Source of the DNA: Candidatus Saccharimonadota bacterium
GTDB taxonomy: Bacteria; Patescibacteriota; Saccharimonadia; Saccharimonadales; Saccharimonadaceae
DNA: 64,000 nucleotides
Reading direction: 5' to 3'
Assembly (NCBI GenBank): GCA_017404795.1
Contig: JAFRBR010000004.1
Location: 34,120 to 98,119, forward strand
The stretch's first letter is position 1. Every line of letters begins with the position of its first letter. Positions 43,499 through 51,783 of this stretch are shown here, in pieces. A program made the position numbers and the translations under genes. A model generated the notes under the pieces. That model made no database searches. It was not told where the DNA came from and was given only the letters and a program-made list of their open reading frames with translations.

Positions 43499-46363
43499 TT
43501 ATTTCCGCTTCCTTTTGGATTTCTTCTTCTTGCCAGATTTACTAGATTTACCAGAGCTTTTCTTCCTAGTGGCCGACCGCCGCTTGGGCGCTCCGGTCTT
43601 TTTCTTAAACTCCTCATCCATGTTTTTCTCGCCCGCCGAAATCTCATTTACTCCCCGCTCAGTCTGAGACTCTGCCATCTTAGTTAGCTCTGACTCGTAT
43701 TCCTCACCATCTGTAGCGTTATCTGCCGCCGCCTCTGATGGCGTCACCGTTAGCAGTATCTTCATCACTTCCTCACGCAAATTCCTCTGCAATCCATCAA
43801 ACAACTTCTGCGACTCACTCCTGTATTCTACCAGCGGATCCCGCTGACCCACCGAACGCCAGTGAATCCCCTCCCTCAAATGTTGCATGTTTTCTAGGTG
43901 CTGCATCCACAAAATATCTAGCACCTTGAGGTATACTTCGCGCTCCACTTTGCGCATCGTTTCCGCGCCAAATTTCTCCTCTTGCTTCTTATAAGCCTCT
44001 TCCACCGCTTCTAACGCCACCTTGTATCGGTCCTTTTCTTTGCGCTTCAGGCCAATTTCGTGAATCAAATCCTCATCAATCGTCGGAAACGCCGCCTTAA
44101 ACTCCTCGTCAAACTTCTTGTTTACTCTCGACGAAAACTCCGTCAACATCTCTACTTCTTCGCGCATCAACCGGTGGATTTCGGGATAAATATCATCCCC
44201 TTCCAAAATCTTCCGCCGGATCATATACACCACCTTACGGTGCCGGTTAATCACGTTGTCATACTGCACCACATTCTTCCGTGAGTCAAAGTTAAACCCT
44301 TCAATCCGCTTCTGCGCCGCCTCCAAAGTCTTGGAAATCGACCGCGTCTGAATCGGCATATCGTCATCCACCCCTAGACGCGACATCAAAGTCTTTACCC
44401 TATCCCCCTGGAAAATCCGCATCAGATCATCCTCGCAACTCACAAAGAATTGAGTCGTGCCTGGATCACCCTGCCGACCACCTCGGCCCCGTAGCTGATT
44501 ATCTACCCGCCGCGAATCATGCCGCTCCGAGCCAATCACCACTAAACCACCTAAATCTGCCACGCCCTCGCCTAATTTAATATCCGTCCCCCGCCCCGCC
44601 ATGTTAGTAGCCAGCGTAATCGCGCCCTTTTCGCCCGCCTTGGCAATAATCGCCGCCTCACGCTCGTTATTCTTGGCGTTCAAAATCTCATACGGCAGCC
44701 CAAACTGCTCCAAATACCGCGCAATCTCCTCGTTGTTAGCGATCGAGCCCGACCCTACCAGCACCGGCTGACCTTTTTCGTGATATTTCTTAATTTCCTC
44801 AGCAATCGCCTTTAATTTAGCTGATTTAGTCTTGTAAATCAAATCGTCTTTATCCACCCGAGCAATCGGTTTGTTGGGTGGAATTTGAATCACATCTAGC
44901 GCATAAATCTGCTGGAACTCCTCCGCCTCTGTAAACGCCGTCCCTGTCATCCCCGACAGCTTCTTGTATAGCCGGAAGAAATTCTGGAACGAAATCGTCG
45001 CTAGCGTCATCGACTCCTGCTTTACCGCCACTCCCTCCTTAGCTTCAATCGCTTGGTGCAGACCCTCATTATAGCGTCGCCCCTGCATCAGTCGCCCGGT
45101 GTGCTCATCTACAATCAACACTTCACCCGAGTTGGTCACTACATAATCTTTGTCCCGCTTAAACACAATCTCTGCCCGAATCGCCTGATTCAAATGATAC
45201 ACCAACCGCGTATTCTTAGTCGAATACAAAGTCTCTACCCCTAAGAGATTCTGCACCTTCTCAATGCCAGCATCCGTCAAAGTCACCGAGCGTCTCTTTT
45301 CGTCAAATACATAATCATCTGGCGTGAGCCGCGCTGCTACCTTGGCAAATTGATAATAACTCTCTGGATTATCTCCCGCTGGCGCCGAGATAATTAGCGG
45401 CGTCCTCGCCTCATCAATCAAAATCGAATCCACCTCATCCACAATCGCAAAATTGAGCTCTCTCTGACGCAAATACTGCACCTCACTCGTCATATTATCC
45501 CGCAAATAATCAAACCCAAACTCGTTATTCGTCCCGTAGGTAATATCCGCCGCGTAAGCCTCCTTCCTAGTGCAGGGCTTCAAATGTCGAAACCGTTCAT
45601 CATCGTGCTCCTCGTTCTCATAATCTCGGTCATAAATAAACGACGCCTGGTTAATAATCACCGCAACCGAAAGCCCCAGAAAATCATAAATCGGCCCATT
45701 CCAACCCGCATCCCGCTGCGCCAAATAATCATTTACCGTCACCACGTGCACCCCACGGCCCGTCAAACCATTGAGATAAGCCGGCAACATCGCTACCAAA
45801 GTCTTACCCTCGCCAGTCTTCATCTCTGCTACCGCCCCTTCATGCAAAACCATCCCCCCAATTAACTGCACATCATACGGCCGAAGCCCCATAATCCGCT
45901 TCGACGCCTCTCTAGCCACCGCAAACGCCTCTGGCAATAGTTCATTCAAAATCTTCGTGTCATCCAGCGGTTTCTTGCGTTTTTTGGCTTTTTTGGGCTT
46001 TTTCCCCTGTTTAGCGGAGTTTTTCGACGCGCTTTCTTCCCGCTCGGCCTCTCTTTCTACCTCTTTCAGAGCCTTGCGAATTCGCTCCCGAAACTTTTCC
46101 GACTGCTCCGCCAGCTCCTCGTCGCTCATTTTTTCATACTTAGGCTCTAACTTATTAATCTCTTGTGCTCTCTTCCACAACCGCTTCAAAATCTTCTTCT
46201 GCGCGTCTCCAAATACCCCCTGCAAAAATTTCGTCAGCGCCGTTCGGTCGGCCAACTTATCGGTCGGTTTTTTCTCTTTCCGCACTCTTTTTACGGGCTT
46301 ATTTTTCAGTTTAGCAACTTTCCTCTCGGCAGTTTTCTTACTGTCTGTATCTTTTTTCGCCAT
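43499..46363 (-). CDS. secA: Preprotein translocase ATPase SecA
   Basis: 954 residues. The motor that drives unfolded proteins through SecYEG. DEAD motifs are clear: Walker A MKTGEGKTLVAM, FAIVDEVDSILIDEARTPL, TNMAGRGTDIKLG and the second NBD RGRGGRQGDPG. N-terminal residues 1-~35 and an insertion near 110-130 are Lys-rich. The C-terminal zinc-binding Cys motif is replaced by a Lys/Ser tail (KKSSGKSSKSGKKKKSKRK). TGTGATACAAT and TTGGAG lie upstream. Confidence 0.96.
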   Translation of the reverse strand: MAKKDTDSKKTAERKVAKLKNKPVKRVRKEKKPTDKLADRTALTKFLQGVFGDAQKKILKRLWKRAQEINKLEPKYEKMSDEELAEQSEKFRERIRKALKEVEREAEREESASKNSAKQGKKPKKAKKRKKPLDDTKILNELLPEAFAVAREASKRIMGLRPYDVQLIGGMVLHEGAVAEMKTGEGKTLVAMLPAYLNGLTGRGVHVVTVNDYLAQRDAGWNGPIYDFLGLSVAVIINQASFIYDRDYENEEHDDERFRHLKPCTRKEAYAADITYGTNNEFGFDYLRDNMTSEVQYLRQRELNFAIVDEVDSILIDEARTPLIISAPAGDNPESYYQFAKVAARLTPDDYVFDEKRRSVTLTDAGIEKVQNLLGVETLYSTKNTRLVYHLNQAIRAEIVFKRDKDYVVTNSGEVLIVDEHTGRLMQGRRYNEGLHQAIEAKEGVAVKQESMTLATISFQNFFRLYKKLSGMTGTAFTEAEEFQQIYALDVIQIPPNKPIARVDKDDLIYKTKSAKLKAIAEEIKKYHEKGQPVLVGSGSIANNEEIARYLEQFGLPYEILNAKNNEREAAIIAKAGEKGAITLATNMAGRGTDIKLGEGVADLGGLVVIGSERHDSRRVDNQLRGRGGRQGDPGTTQFFVSCEDDLMRIFQGDRVKTLMSRLGVDDDMPIQTRSISKTLEAAQKRIEGFNFDSRKNVVQYDNVINRHRKVVYMIRRKILEGDDIYPEIHRLMREEVEMLTEFSSRVNKKFDEEFKAAFPTIDEDLIHEIGLKRKEKDRYKVALEAVEEAYKKQEEKFGAETMRKVEREVYLKVLDILWMQHLENMQHLREGIHWRSVGQRDPLVEYRSESQKLFDGLQRNLREEVMKILLTVTPSEAAADNATDGEEYESELTKMAESQTERGVNEISAGEKNMDEEFKKKTGAPKRRSATRKKSSGKSSKSGKKKKSKRKRK

Positions 46364-46394
46364 ATAACTCCAATCTACCCCCTATTGTATCACA

Positions 46395-46757
46395 TTATTT
46401 GCGCCTAATAAAGAGGTTCTTTAAACTCTTTTTCTGGCGATGTGGTTGAACCTCCAATTTATACCGCCGAATCTGCCCCGTGAGCTTGGCTTCAACCAAA
46501 TCCACCCCTGCAAACACGTTCGAACACTCATCTTTGGCCGCAATCACTTTGCCTCCAGTCGTCTCCATCGTCACGGCAATTTCGTATTTATCATTCTTGC
46601 TCTTGCTAATTTCCGCCACGGTCACTTTCATGATCACGTCTTTTTTGGCTCCTCGTGGCAAATACCGGTCCAATTTCCCTAGCCGCTTTTGCACATACTT
46701 CTTAAACGGCTCGTCAATTTTGTAGCCCTTACCACTCATTTCAATTTTTTCAATCAT
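46395..46757 (-). CDS. Ribosome hibernation/HPF-YfiA family protein (short form)
   Basis: 120 residues. The S30AE fold is seen in IEMSGKGYKIDEPFKKYVQK, KKDVIMKVTVAEI and the closing VDLVEAKLTGQIRRYK. It stabilises inactive ribosomes during starvation. It lacks the C-terminal dimerisation domain of long HPF. The gene starts 1 bp after serS ends, and secA follows it. Confidence 0.9.
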   Translation of the reverse strand: MIEKIEMSGKGYKIDEPFKKYVQKRLGKLDRYLPRGAKKDVIMKVTVAEISKSKNDKYEIAVTMETTGGKVIAAKDECSNVFAGVDLVEAKLTGQIRRYKLEVQPHRQKKSLKNLFIRRK

Positions 46758-46758
46758 T

Positions 46759-48003
46759 TTATATCTCCTCCTTATTATTTAGATATGGTTTCAAAACCTC
46801 TGGTACCTTGAGTTTACCACCAGGGGTAGCGTAATTTTCGATCACTGCCACCATCGTCCTCGCCAGCGACACCGCCGTCCCGTTCAAGGTGTGCAACACT
46901 TCTAACGAGCCGTTCTCTCGTCGCACCCGAATATTCAAATTTCGCGCCTGAAAATCCGTACAGTTCGAACAACTCGTAAGCTCCCGATAACACTGATCCA
47001 CCGGCGACCAATACTCCACATCGTACTTCTTAGCTGCTGGCGCGCCGAGGTCCCCCGCCGCGATATTTATCACTCGGTATGGTATCCCTAGCTCCTGCCA
47101 AATCTCTTCCTCAGTCGCGAGAATCATCTCGTGCATCTCTTTGGATTTCTCTGGCAAACAAAATACATACATCTCCAACTTATTAAACTGATGCACTCGG
47201 AACAGCCCCCGCGTATGCTTACCGGCCGCCCCGGCTTCTTTGCGAAAACAAGCCGAGTACCCCGCATAGAGCAAAGGCAAATCCTTTTCCTCAATAATCT
47301 CGTTCATATGATAGCCTGTCAATGCAATCTCTGCCGTCGCAATCAACGCCAAATCCTCCCCCTCAATAAAGTATTCATCACTCTGGTCGCTACTCCGCGG
47401 GCTAAATCCCGTCCCCTCTAGTACTTTGCTAGATACCAAATCCGGCACCGTGATAAAATTAAACCCTTTCTCCATCACTTTCTTCAGCCCAAATTGCACC
47501 AAAGCGTTTTCTAGTAAAGCCAACTCATTCTTGAGATAATAAAACTTCGCTCCTGCCACCTTCGCCCCCCGTTCAAAATCCACCCAGTCCCGACTCACCG
47601 CGTAATCCAGATGGTCTGCTCCCCCCTCTGGCTTGCCACCCCAGTTCTTTATCTCTACCGAATCCTCCTCACCCCCTAGTGGCACATCCTCAAAAATAAT
47701 ATTCGGCACAGATTTCAGCGCGTCCTTAAACTCCGCTTCCACCTCTGTTAATTTGACTTCTAGACCCGCCAGCTTCTCTTTGACTCTCTTTCCTTCCTCA
47801 ATTAGCTCTGGCGCCGGCTTGCCGCCCTTCATCTTGGCCGCAATTTCATTCCTCTGCCGTCTCAGTTCCTCTACTCGCCCCAACTCTTTTTTGCGTTTTT
47901 CATCCAAATCCAGCACTTCCTGGATGTTGATTTTGTACCCCTTTTCCTTGGCTGATTTCTCCACCAATGCTAAATTCTCTCGAATAAACTTCACATCTAA
48001 CAT
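46759..48003 (-). CDS. serS: Seryl-tRNA synthetase
   Basis: 414 residues from the ATG at 48003, which lies 6 nt behind TGTTATAAT. The N-terminal coiled-coil arm (EELRRQRNEIAAKMKGGK) and class II motifs (FRKEAGAAGKHTRGLFRVH; TSCSNCTDFQARNLNIR; LNGTAVSLARTMVAVIE) are present. It charges tRNA-Ser. Longer in-frame ATGs upstream fall in the promoter and are rejected. Confidence 0.96.
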   Translation of the reverse strand: MLDVKFIRENLALVEKSAKEKGYKINIQEVLDLDEKRKKELGRVEELRRQRNEIAAKMKGGKPAPELIEEGKRVKEKLAGLEVKLTEVEAEFKDALKSVPNIIFEDVPLGGEEDSVEIKNWGGKPEGGADHLDYAVSRDWVDFERGAKVAGAKFYYLKNELALLENALVQFGLKKVMEKGFNFITVPDLVSSKVLEGTGFSPRSSDQSDEYFIEGEDLALIATAEIALTGYHMNEIIEEKDLPLLYAGYSACFRKEAGAAGKHTRGLFRVHQFNKLEMYVFCLPEKSKEMHEMILATEEEIWQELGIPYRVINIAAGDLGAPAAKKYDVEYWSPVDQCYRELTSCSNCTDFQARNLNIRVRRENGSLEVLHTLNGTAVSLARTMVAVIENYATPGGKLKVPEVLKPYLNNKEEI

Positions 48004-48045
48004 ATTTTTATTATAACACACCCATTTTATCAATCAAAACTCAAT

Positions 48046-48822
48046 CTAGCCATCCCCCAGCATTGCCTTCCATAACCTCTGATAATCCATCAACCTCAAA
48101 TCTCCTGGCCTAGCGTCCAGATCAATCCCTAGCCCCTCAAAAATCCCTATCAGTTCCTCTTTAGATTTCAGCTCACTAAGATTGTGAATCAATTTTTTGC
48201 GCGGAGCTTTAAACCCCACCTTAATCAATTCAAACACTTCTTCAGGCACCTCCGGCGCATGCGGCTCCAGTATCAACACCTCTGAATCCACCTTTGGCGG
48301 TGGCGTAAATTCCGACTTAAACACCACCGGTCCTGCCTCTACTCTAGCCCGATTTTTCACAAATAGCGACAACTGCGTTTCTTTTTCACTCAAAATTCGC
48401 TCTGCCACCTCTTTCTGCACCAACAATACCACTCTCTCTGGTAAAGGCTCTGCCGTCAGCACCTTCTCGATAATCGGACTTGTAATATAATACGGAATAT
48501 TGCCTGCTATAACATATTTTCCGCGTATTGTCGAAAAATCAAACTCCAAAATATCCCCCCAGACCACCTCCAGATTAGTCCCTGGGAAGGATTTTGGCAA
48601 ATTCTCCGCCAACCGCTCATCATATTCTACCGCAATTACCTTATCAAACCGTTTCAATAGCGACGCCGTTAAAGTCCCCAGTCCCGGGCCAATTTCCACA
48701 CACACCCCTGTTTTTGCGGAGTTTGAAAACGCGCTTTGACCAGTCGCCAAATCCGCAATCTCATTCAGAATCTCACGGTTTTTTAGCCAGTGCTGACCTA
48801 GAGATTTTTTAGTACCAACCAT
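48046..48822 (-). CDS. rsmA: 16S rRNA dimethyladenosine transferase (KsgA)
   Basis: 258 residues from the ATG at 48822. It dimethylates two adenines in the 3' hairpin of 16S rRNA. The SAM site CVEIGPGLGTLTASLL and the catalytic NIPY (IAGNIPYYITSPI) are clear. It opens MVGTKKSLGQHWLKN, the family N-terminus. It overlaps the end of the upstream Rpf-like gene by 14 bp. Confidence 0.95.
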   Translation of the reverse strand: MVGTKKSLGQHWLKNREILNEIADLATGQSAFSNSAKTGVCVEIGPGLGTLTASLLKRFDKVIAVEYDERLAENLPKSFPGTNLEVVWGDILEFDFSTIRGKYVIAGNIPYYITSPIIEKVLTAEPLPERVVLLVQKEVAERILSEKETQLSLFVKNRARVEAGPVVFKSEFTPPPKVDSEVLILEPHAPEVPEEVFELIKVGFKAPRKKLIHNLSELKSKEELIGIFEGLGIDLDARPGDLRLMDYQRLWKAMLGDG

Positions 48823-49834
48823 GCGCGTACCAGAAATTAACTGCCCCTTGCCAGCCCCCATAACGACTCACATATCCCGCCATCCAGCGGATTTGAGTCA
48901 CAGGATTAGTCTCCCAGTCTGCTCCCGCCGAGGCCATCTTGCTCCCTGGCAAAGCCTGTGGAATTCCATAAGCCCCCGAAGAAGCATTCGTGGCATCCAC
49001 TCTACAACCACTCTCATGATAAATCAAATCTACCGCTGCCGCCACATCTGCCTCACTCACCCCTGCAGCTCGCACCCACTCTGCACAAGTCGCCTGATCT
49101 GGTCGCACCGAAGCCTTCGCCCCCACTGCCGTCACTCTAGAGACTGGCTGCCGCACTACATCCTCACTGACCACCTCGCGAGACACTTCCTCATTATTTA
49201 CATATAGCACGTTATAAGATACTTTCTTGGTCCCCACCTCACCCAGTTGCCTGACTTCAGTCTTACCCCGCTCTAGACTAGCATCGCGCACCGTCTCCTC
49301 AACAAACGGAATTTCTTCTTCTACTGTCACCACTCTACCCCCGTTTCGCGTCACAGTATAGACATTTGCCACCCCATTTTCTAAGAAATTATCATTCGGT
49401 ACCATTTTAATCTCGTCGCCATCATAAACCGTCACCCCTGCCTCGTTCATGATTGTCTTATAATCATAACTCGCCGTCATCAAATACTTCTCTATGATCC
49501 CATCCTTCACCACCACCGGTCGCGCCCGGTAAATATTGATAAAGAAATTATCCGCATTAATCTCCGCCTCTAGCCCCGGCTCGACAATATCACCCTCATT
49601 AATCAAAATCCCCGCTCGCTCAATTGCCTCGCCCACCGTCGTTGCAGTAGTCTTAACGGTCAGCTTTCCCCCGCCATCATAAAAAGTCACAAATTTCGCC
49701 CCCTCTGCCGCGTAAATATCCCCCTCAGCATAAGTATTTGTTGCATAAATCTTAATCAAACAACCAGAAAATACCACCATCACTAGCGCTATCAATACAT
49801 ACAAAATCCTATCGAACTTTCTCGAAAGTTCCAT
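48809..49834 (-). CDS. Rpf/YabE-like cell-wall hydrolase (DUF348, G5, lytic transglycosylase-like)
   Basis: 341 residues from the ATG at 49834, which lies 6 nt behind TGGTATAAT. N-terminal transmembrane anchor (RILYVLIALVMVVFSGCLI). Two DUF348-type beta-grasp repeats follow (about 45-160), then a G5-like domain (about 160-220, EEEIPFVEETVRDASLE). The C-terminal domain is lysozyme-like: DLIYHESGCRVDATNASSG with the catalytic Glu, AYGIPQALPG, and WYAHGWY at the end. This is the domain order of resuscitation-promoting factors and YabE. In an epibiont it could remodel its own wall or that of the host; the target is unknown. Confidence 0.88.
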   Translation of the reverse strand: MELSRKFDRILYVLIALVMVVFSGCLIKIYATNTYAEGDIYAAEGAKFVTFYDGGGKLTVKTTATTVGEAIERAGILINEGDIVEPGLEAEINADNFFINIYRARPVVVKDGIIEKYLMTASYDYKTIMNEAGVTVYDGDEIKMVPNDNFLENGVANVYTVTRNGGRVVTVEEEIPFVEETVRDASLERGKTEVRQLGEVGTKKVSYNVLYVNNEEVSREVVSEDVVRQPVSRVTAVGAKASVRPDQATCAEWVRAAGVSEADVAAAVDLIYHESGCRVDATNASSGAYGIPQALPGSKMASAGADWETNPVTQIRWMAGYVSRYGGWQGAVNFWYAHGWY

Positions 49835-49873
49835 ACGACAATTATACCACACTTTAAGCAAAAACAAAATACT

Positions 49874-50049
49874 AAAAATCTGCCACCAGCCACAACCAGC
49901 GACAGATTTTTATTTACAAATTTCTAGGTGGAATTGTAGCCAAAATTCAAATTTAGCCAAAACAGCTCCAAACTCTCCACCCGCTTTGCTAAAACACCTC
50001 CCAATGTTTTAACTTTGGCTCTGGCTGGTCTCAACACCAGTCCGAACCT
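49874..50049 (-). ncRNA. Candidate independent non-coding RNA, ~175 nt
   Basis: On the minus strand TTGACA (50083-50078), 16 bp, TAAAAT (50061-50056) predicts a start near 50049. The end is a strong hairpin AAAAATCTGTC / GGCAGATTTTT (49911-49874). There is no ORF. Internal complementarity includes GGTGGA with TTCCACC. The gene downstream has its own leaderless promoter, so this is a separate transcript. Size and isolation fit 6S-like RNA, but I cannot confirm a family. Confidence 0.55.
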
Positions 50050-50154
50050 ACTCTCATTTTAGCATAGGCAAAATGCTTGTCAATATTGTTTTTTCAGAAT
50101 TTTTATTGTATAATATTTTTGTTCAATAACAGGGGTCAAACCCTCAAAAACCGA

Positions 50155-50196
50155 ACAGAAATTTACTTTTTGCGAACGCAGGCAATCCAGAAACAA
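50155..50196 (+). repeat. Partial copy of the interspersed palindrome (right half)
   Basis: TTTACTTTTTGCGAACGCAGG matches the right half of the core in the three full copies (written in two parts: TTTACTTTTTGC, GAACGCAGG). The left half is missing. Confidence 0.6.
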
Positions 50197-50218
50197 TGAA
50201 TATATTAATTGGTTAGTA

Positions 50219-50330
50219 GCAACTATTTATTATTTTTGGGGCATTTTCCCGGAGTCCCAGCAAAAAGTCAACGCCCTTTAGGGCTTTACTTTTTGCGGAC
50301 GGAGGCGCCCCAAAAGTAATAAATAGTTGC
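50219..50330. repeat. Interspersed palindromic element, copy a
   Basis: 112 bp. Arms GCAACTATTTATTA / TAATAAATAGTTGC. Core: CCCGGAGTCCCAGC, then stem GCAAAAAGT / ACTTTTTGC and inner hairpin GCCC-TTTA-GGGC, then GGACGGAGGCG. It lies directly upstream of the gene at 50356. Confidence 0.85.
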
Positions 50331-50355
50331 TAAACAATATGCTATAATATTAAAC

Positions 50356-50988
50356 ATGAACTGGAGGAAATGGTGCGACGAATTCGCTTTAGCTGGTAAA
50401 GGTATTTTACTAGCTGCTAAAGAAAAGCGCTTTTGGTACGGTTTTGTACCTAGTTTTCTCTTTTTTGGCATGCTCATGAGCCTCTTAGCTGGCGGCACCA
50501 CCAAATTTGAACTAATGGCCACTCTCGGCTTCCCCGAATCTCTCAAAATCCTCGGACATTCATTTCTAGCCATTTTCGGATATAACCAACCTTTTCTGGA
50601 CTGGCTGCCAATTTTCGCTATCTCTATCTTGCAAGGAATCCTGATCGGCCTTATTGTCCTACTTTGGAACAAAAAACGCCAAAACGCCTCCACCAACTCC
50701 GAAAACATCGAAAAAGCCGGCATTATCACCGGGCTTATCGCTCTCGGCGCCGGCTGCCCCACTTGCGGCGCCACCCTTATTACACCTCTCATTGCTGCCA
50801 TTTTTTCTACTGGCAGCCTCGCTATCGCCAGCACCATTTCGATTGTTGTCACTCTTCTCGCCATCGTCATCGCCATTTTTGCCCTGAAGCGCCTCGGTGT
50901 CGAAACCTATGCTATAATAATAAATGAAAAATATCTAGCGCGCAAAGCCAAAGAGGCCAAAGGAGCAAAAAATGAAAAAATTTCTTAG
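50356..50988 (+). CDS. Four- to five-helix membrane protein with intramembrane CPTCG, probable DsbA partner
   Basis: 210 residues, hydrophobic with about five helices. Helix 4 begins with GAGCPTCGATLITPLIAAIF, so a CxxC pair sits at a membrane edge. The gene overlaps the next one (a DsbA-like oxidoreductase) by 17 bp, which suggests coupled synthesis. By analogy with DsbB/VKOR/CcdA partners, the CPTC pair may pass electrons between the membrane and the outer thioredoxin. It resembles none of these families clearly. The C-terminal tail is Lys/Ala-rich. TGCTATAAT lies 7 nt upstream (leaderless). Confidence 0.65.
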   Translation: MNWRKWCDEFALAGKGILLAAKEKRFWYGFVPSFLFFGMLMSLLAGGTTKFELMATLGFPESLKILGHSFLAIFGYNQPFLDWLPIFAISILQGILIGLIVLLWNKKRQNASTNSENIEKAGIITGLIALGAGCPTCGATLITPLIAAIFSTGSLAIASTISIVVTLLAIVIAIFALKRLGVETYAIIINEKYLARKAKEAKGAKNEKIS

Positions 50989-51664
50989 AATTTTCGGCAT
51001 CGTCGTAGTAGTAATCCTAATTGTCGGAGCTATCATAGCCAGTATGCACCAGTCCAAACCCTCCAACTCCGAAATGGTCTGGGACGAGCAAATGACCACC
51101 GGCAATCTCGACGCCAAAAACTACTTCATCATCTATTCCGACATCGTCTGCCCATACTGCGTTGCTTTTGAGAACGCTATCGTCGAGCACGAATCAGAAT
51201 TCCAAAAATACATCGAGGAAAACGACATTTTAGTCGAAATCCGTCTCTCTGACTTCCTCTACGAATACGGCGAATCTCGGCCCATCAACTCGCGCTACTC
51301 CGCCATCGCCACCTACTGCGCCAAAAACGAGGGCAAATTCTGGGATTATTATAATCATATTATCACCACCGTCTGGAATAGCTACTTCAAAGACCTCGGC
51401 AAATCCGCCGTTTCCAGCATGTCGAAACTTGACAAAAACTATTGGATTAAACTCGGCCAGCAAATCGGCCTCGGCGACTCCTTCAAATCTTGCGTCGAAA
51501 ACGATGAGCCTCTAGAAGAAATTAAGACCAACGCCCAAAAATCCGCCAAGCTCGTCCAAGGCATGCCTTATTTCAAATTCAACAACTACACCAGCTCCGG
51601 CTTCGACCTCTCCTGGGGTTGGGAATATGTCCAAATGTATTTCCAAGCCGGCCTGGAGAGCTGA
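50972..51664 (+). CDS. DsbA-like thiol-disulfide oxidoreductase
   Basis: 230 residues. N-terminal anchor (FLRIFGIVVVVILIVGAIIA), then a thioredoxin fold with the active site SDIVCPYCVAF (CPYC) and a cis-Pro in GMPYFKF. The helical insertion (about 90-180) is as in DsbA/BdbD. It is expected to form disulfides in exported proteins; the exported proteins here that have Cys pairs are few but include the giant protein at the left edge. RBS: AAAGGAGC precedes the ATG. Its stop codon lies in the left arm of palindrome copy b. Confidence 0.9.
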   Translation: MKKFLRIFGIVVVVILIVGAIIASMHQSKPSNSEMVWDEQMTTGNLDAKNYFIIYSDIVCPYCVAFENAIVEHESEFQKYIEENDILVEIRLSDFLYEYGESRPINSRYSAIATYCAKNEGKFWDYYNHIITTVWNSYFKDLGKSAVSSMSKLDKNYWIKLGQQIGLGDSFKSCVENDEPLEEIKTNAQKSAKLVQGMPYFKFNNYTSSGFDLSWGWEYVQMYFQAGLES

Positions 51665-51783
51665 GTAAATACTATTACTTCTGGGGCATTTTCCCGGAGT
51701 CCCAGCGAAAAGTCAAGGCCTCCGCGCCTTTACTTTTTGCGGACGGAGGCGCCCCAGAAGTAATAGTATTTACTCAACTCTCC
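51655..51783. repeat. Interspersed palindromic element, copy b, spanning two convergent gene ends
   Basis: The core is as in copies a and c (51684-51753). Arms GAGTAAATACTATTACTTCT / AGAAGTAATAGTATTTACTC are perfect and extend as GGAGAG / CTCTCC into both coding regions. The stops of the DsbA gene (51662-51664) and rarA (51770-51772) lie inside the arms. Confidence 0.85.

Noticed and set aside
46163..46408. Plus-strand ORFs opposite secA and other long genes
   Set aside because: Shadow frames of conserved minus-strand proteins.
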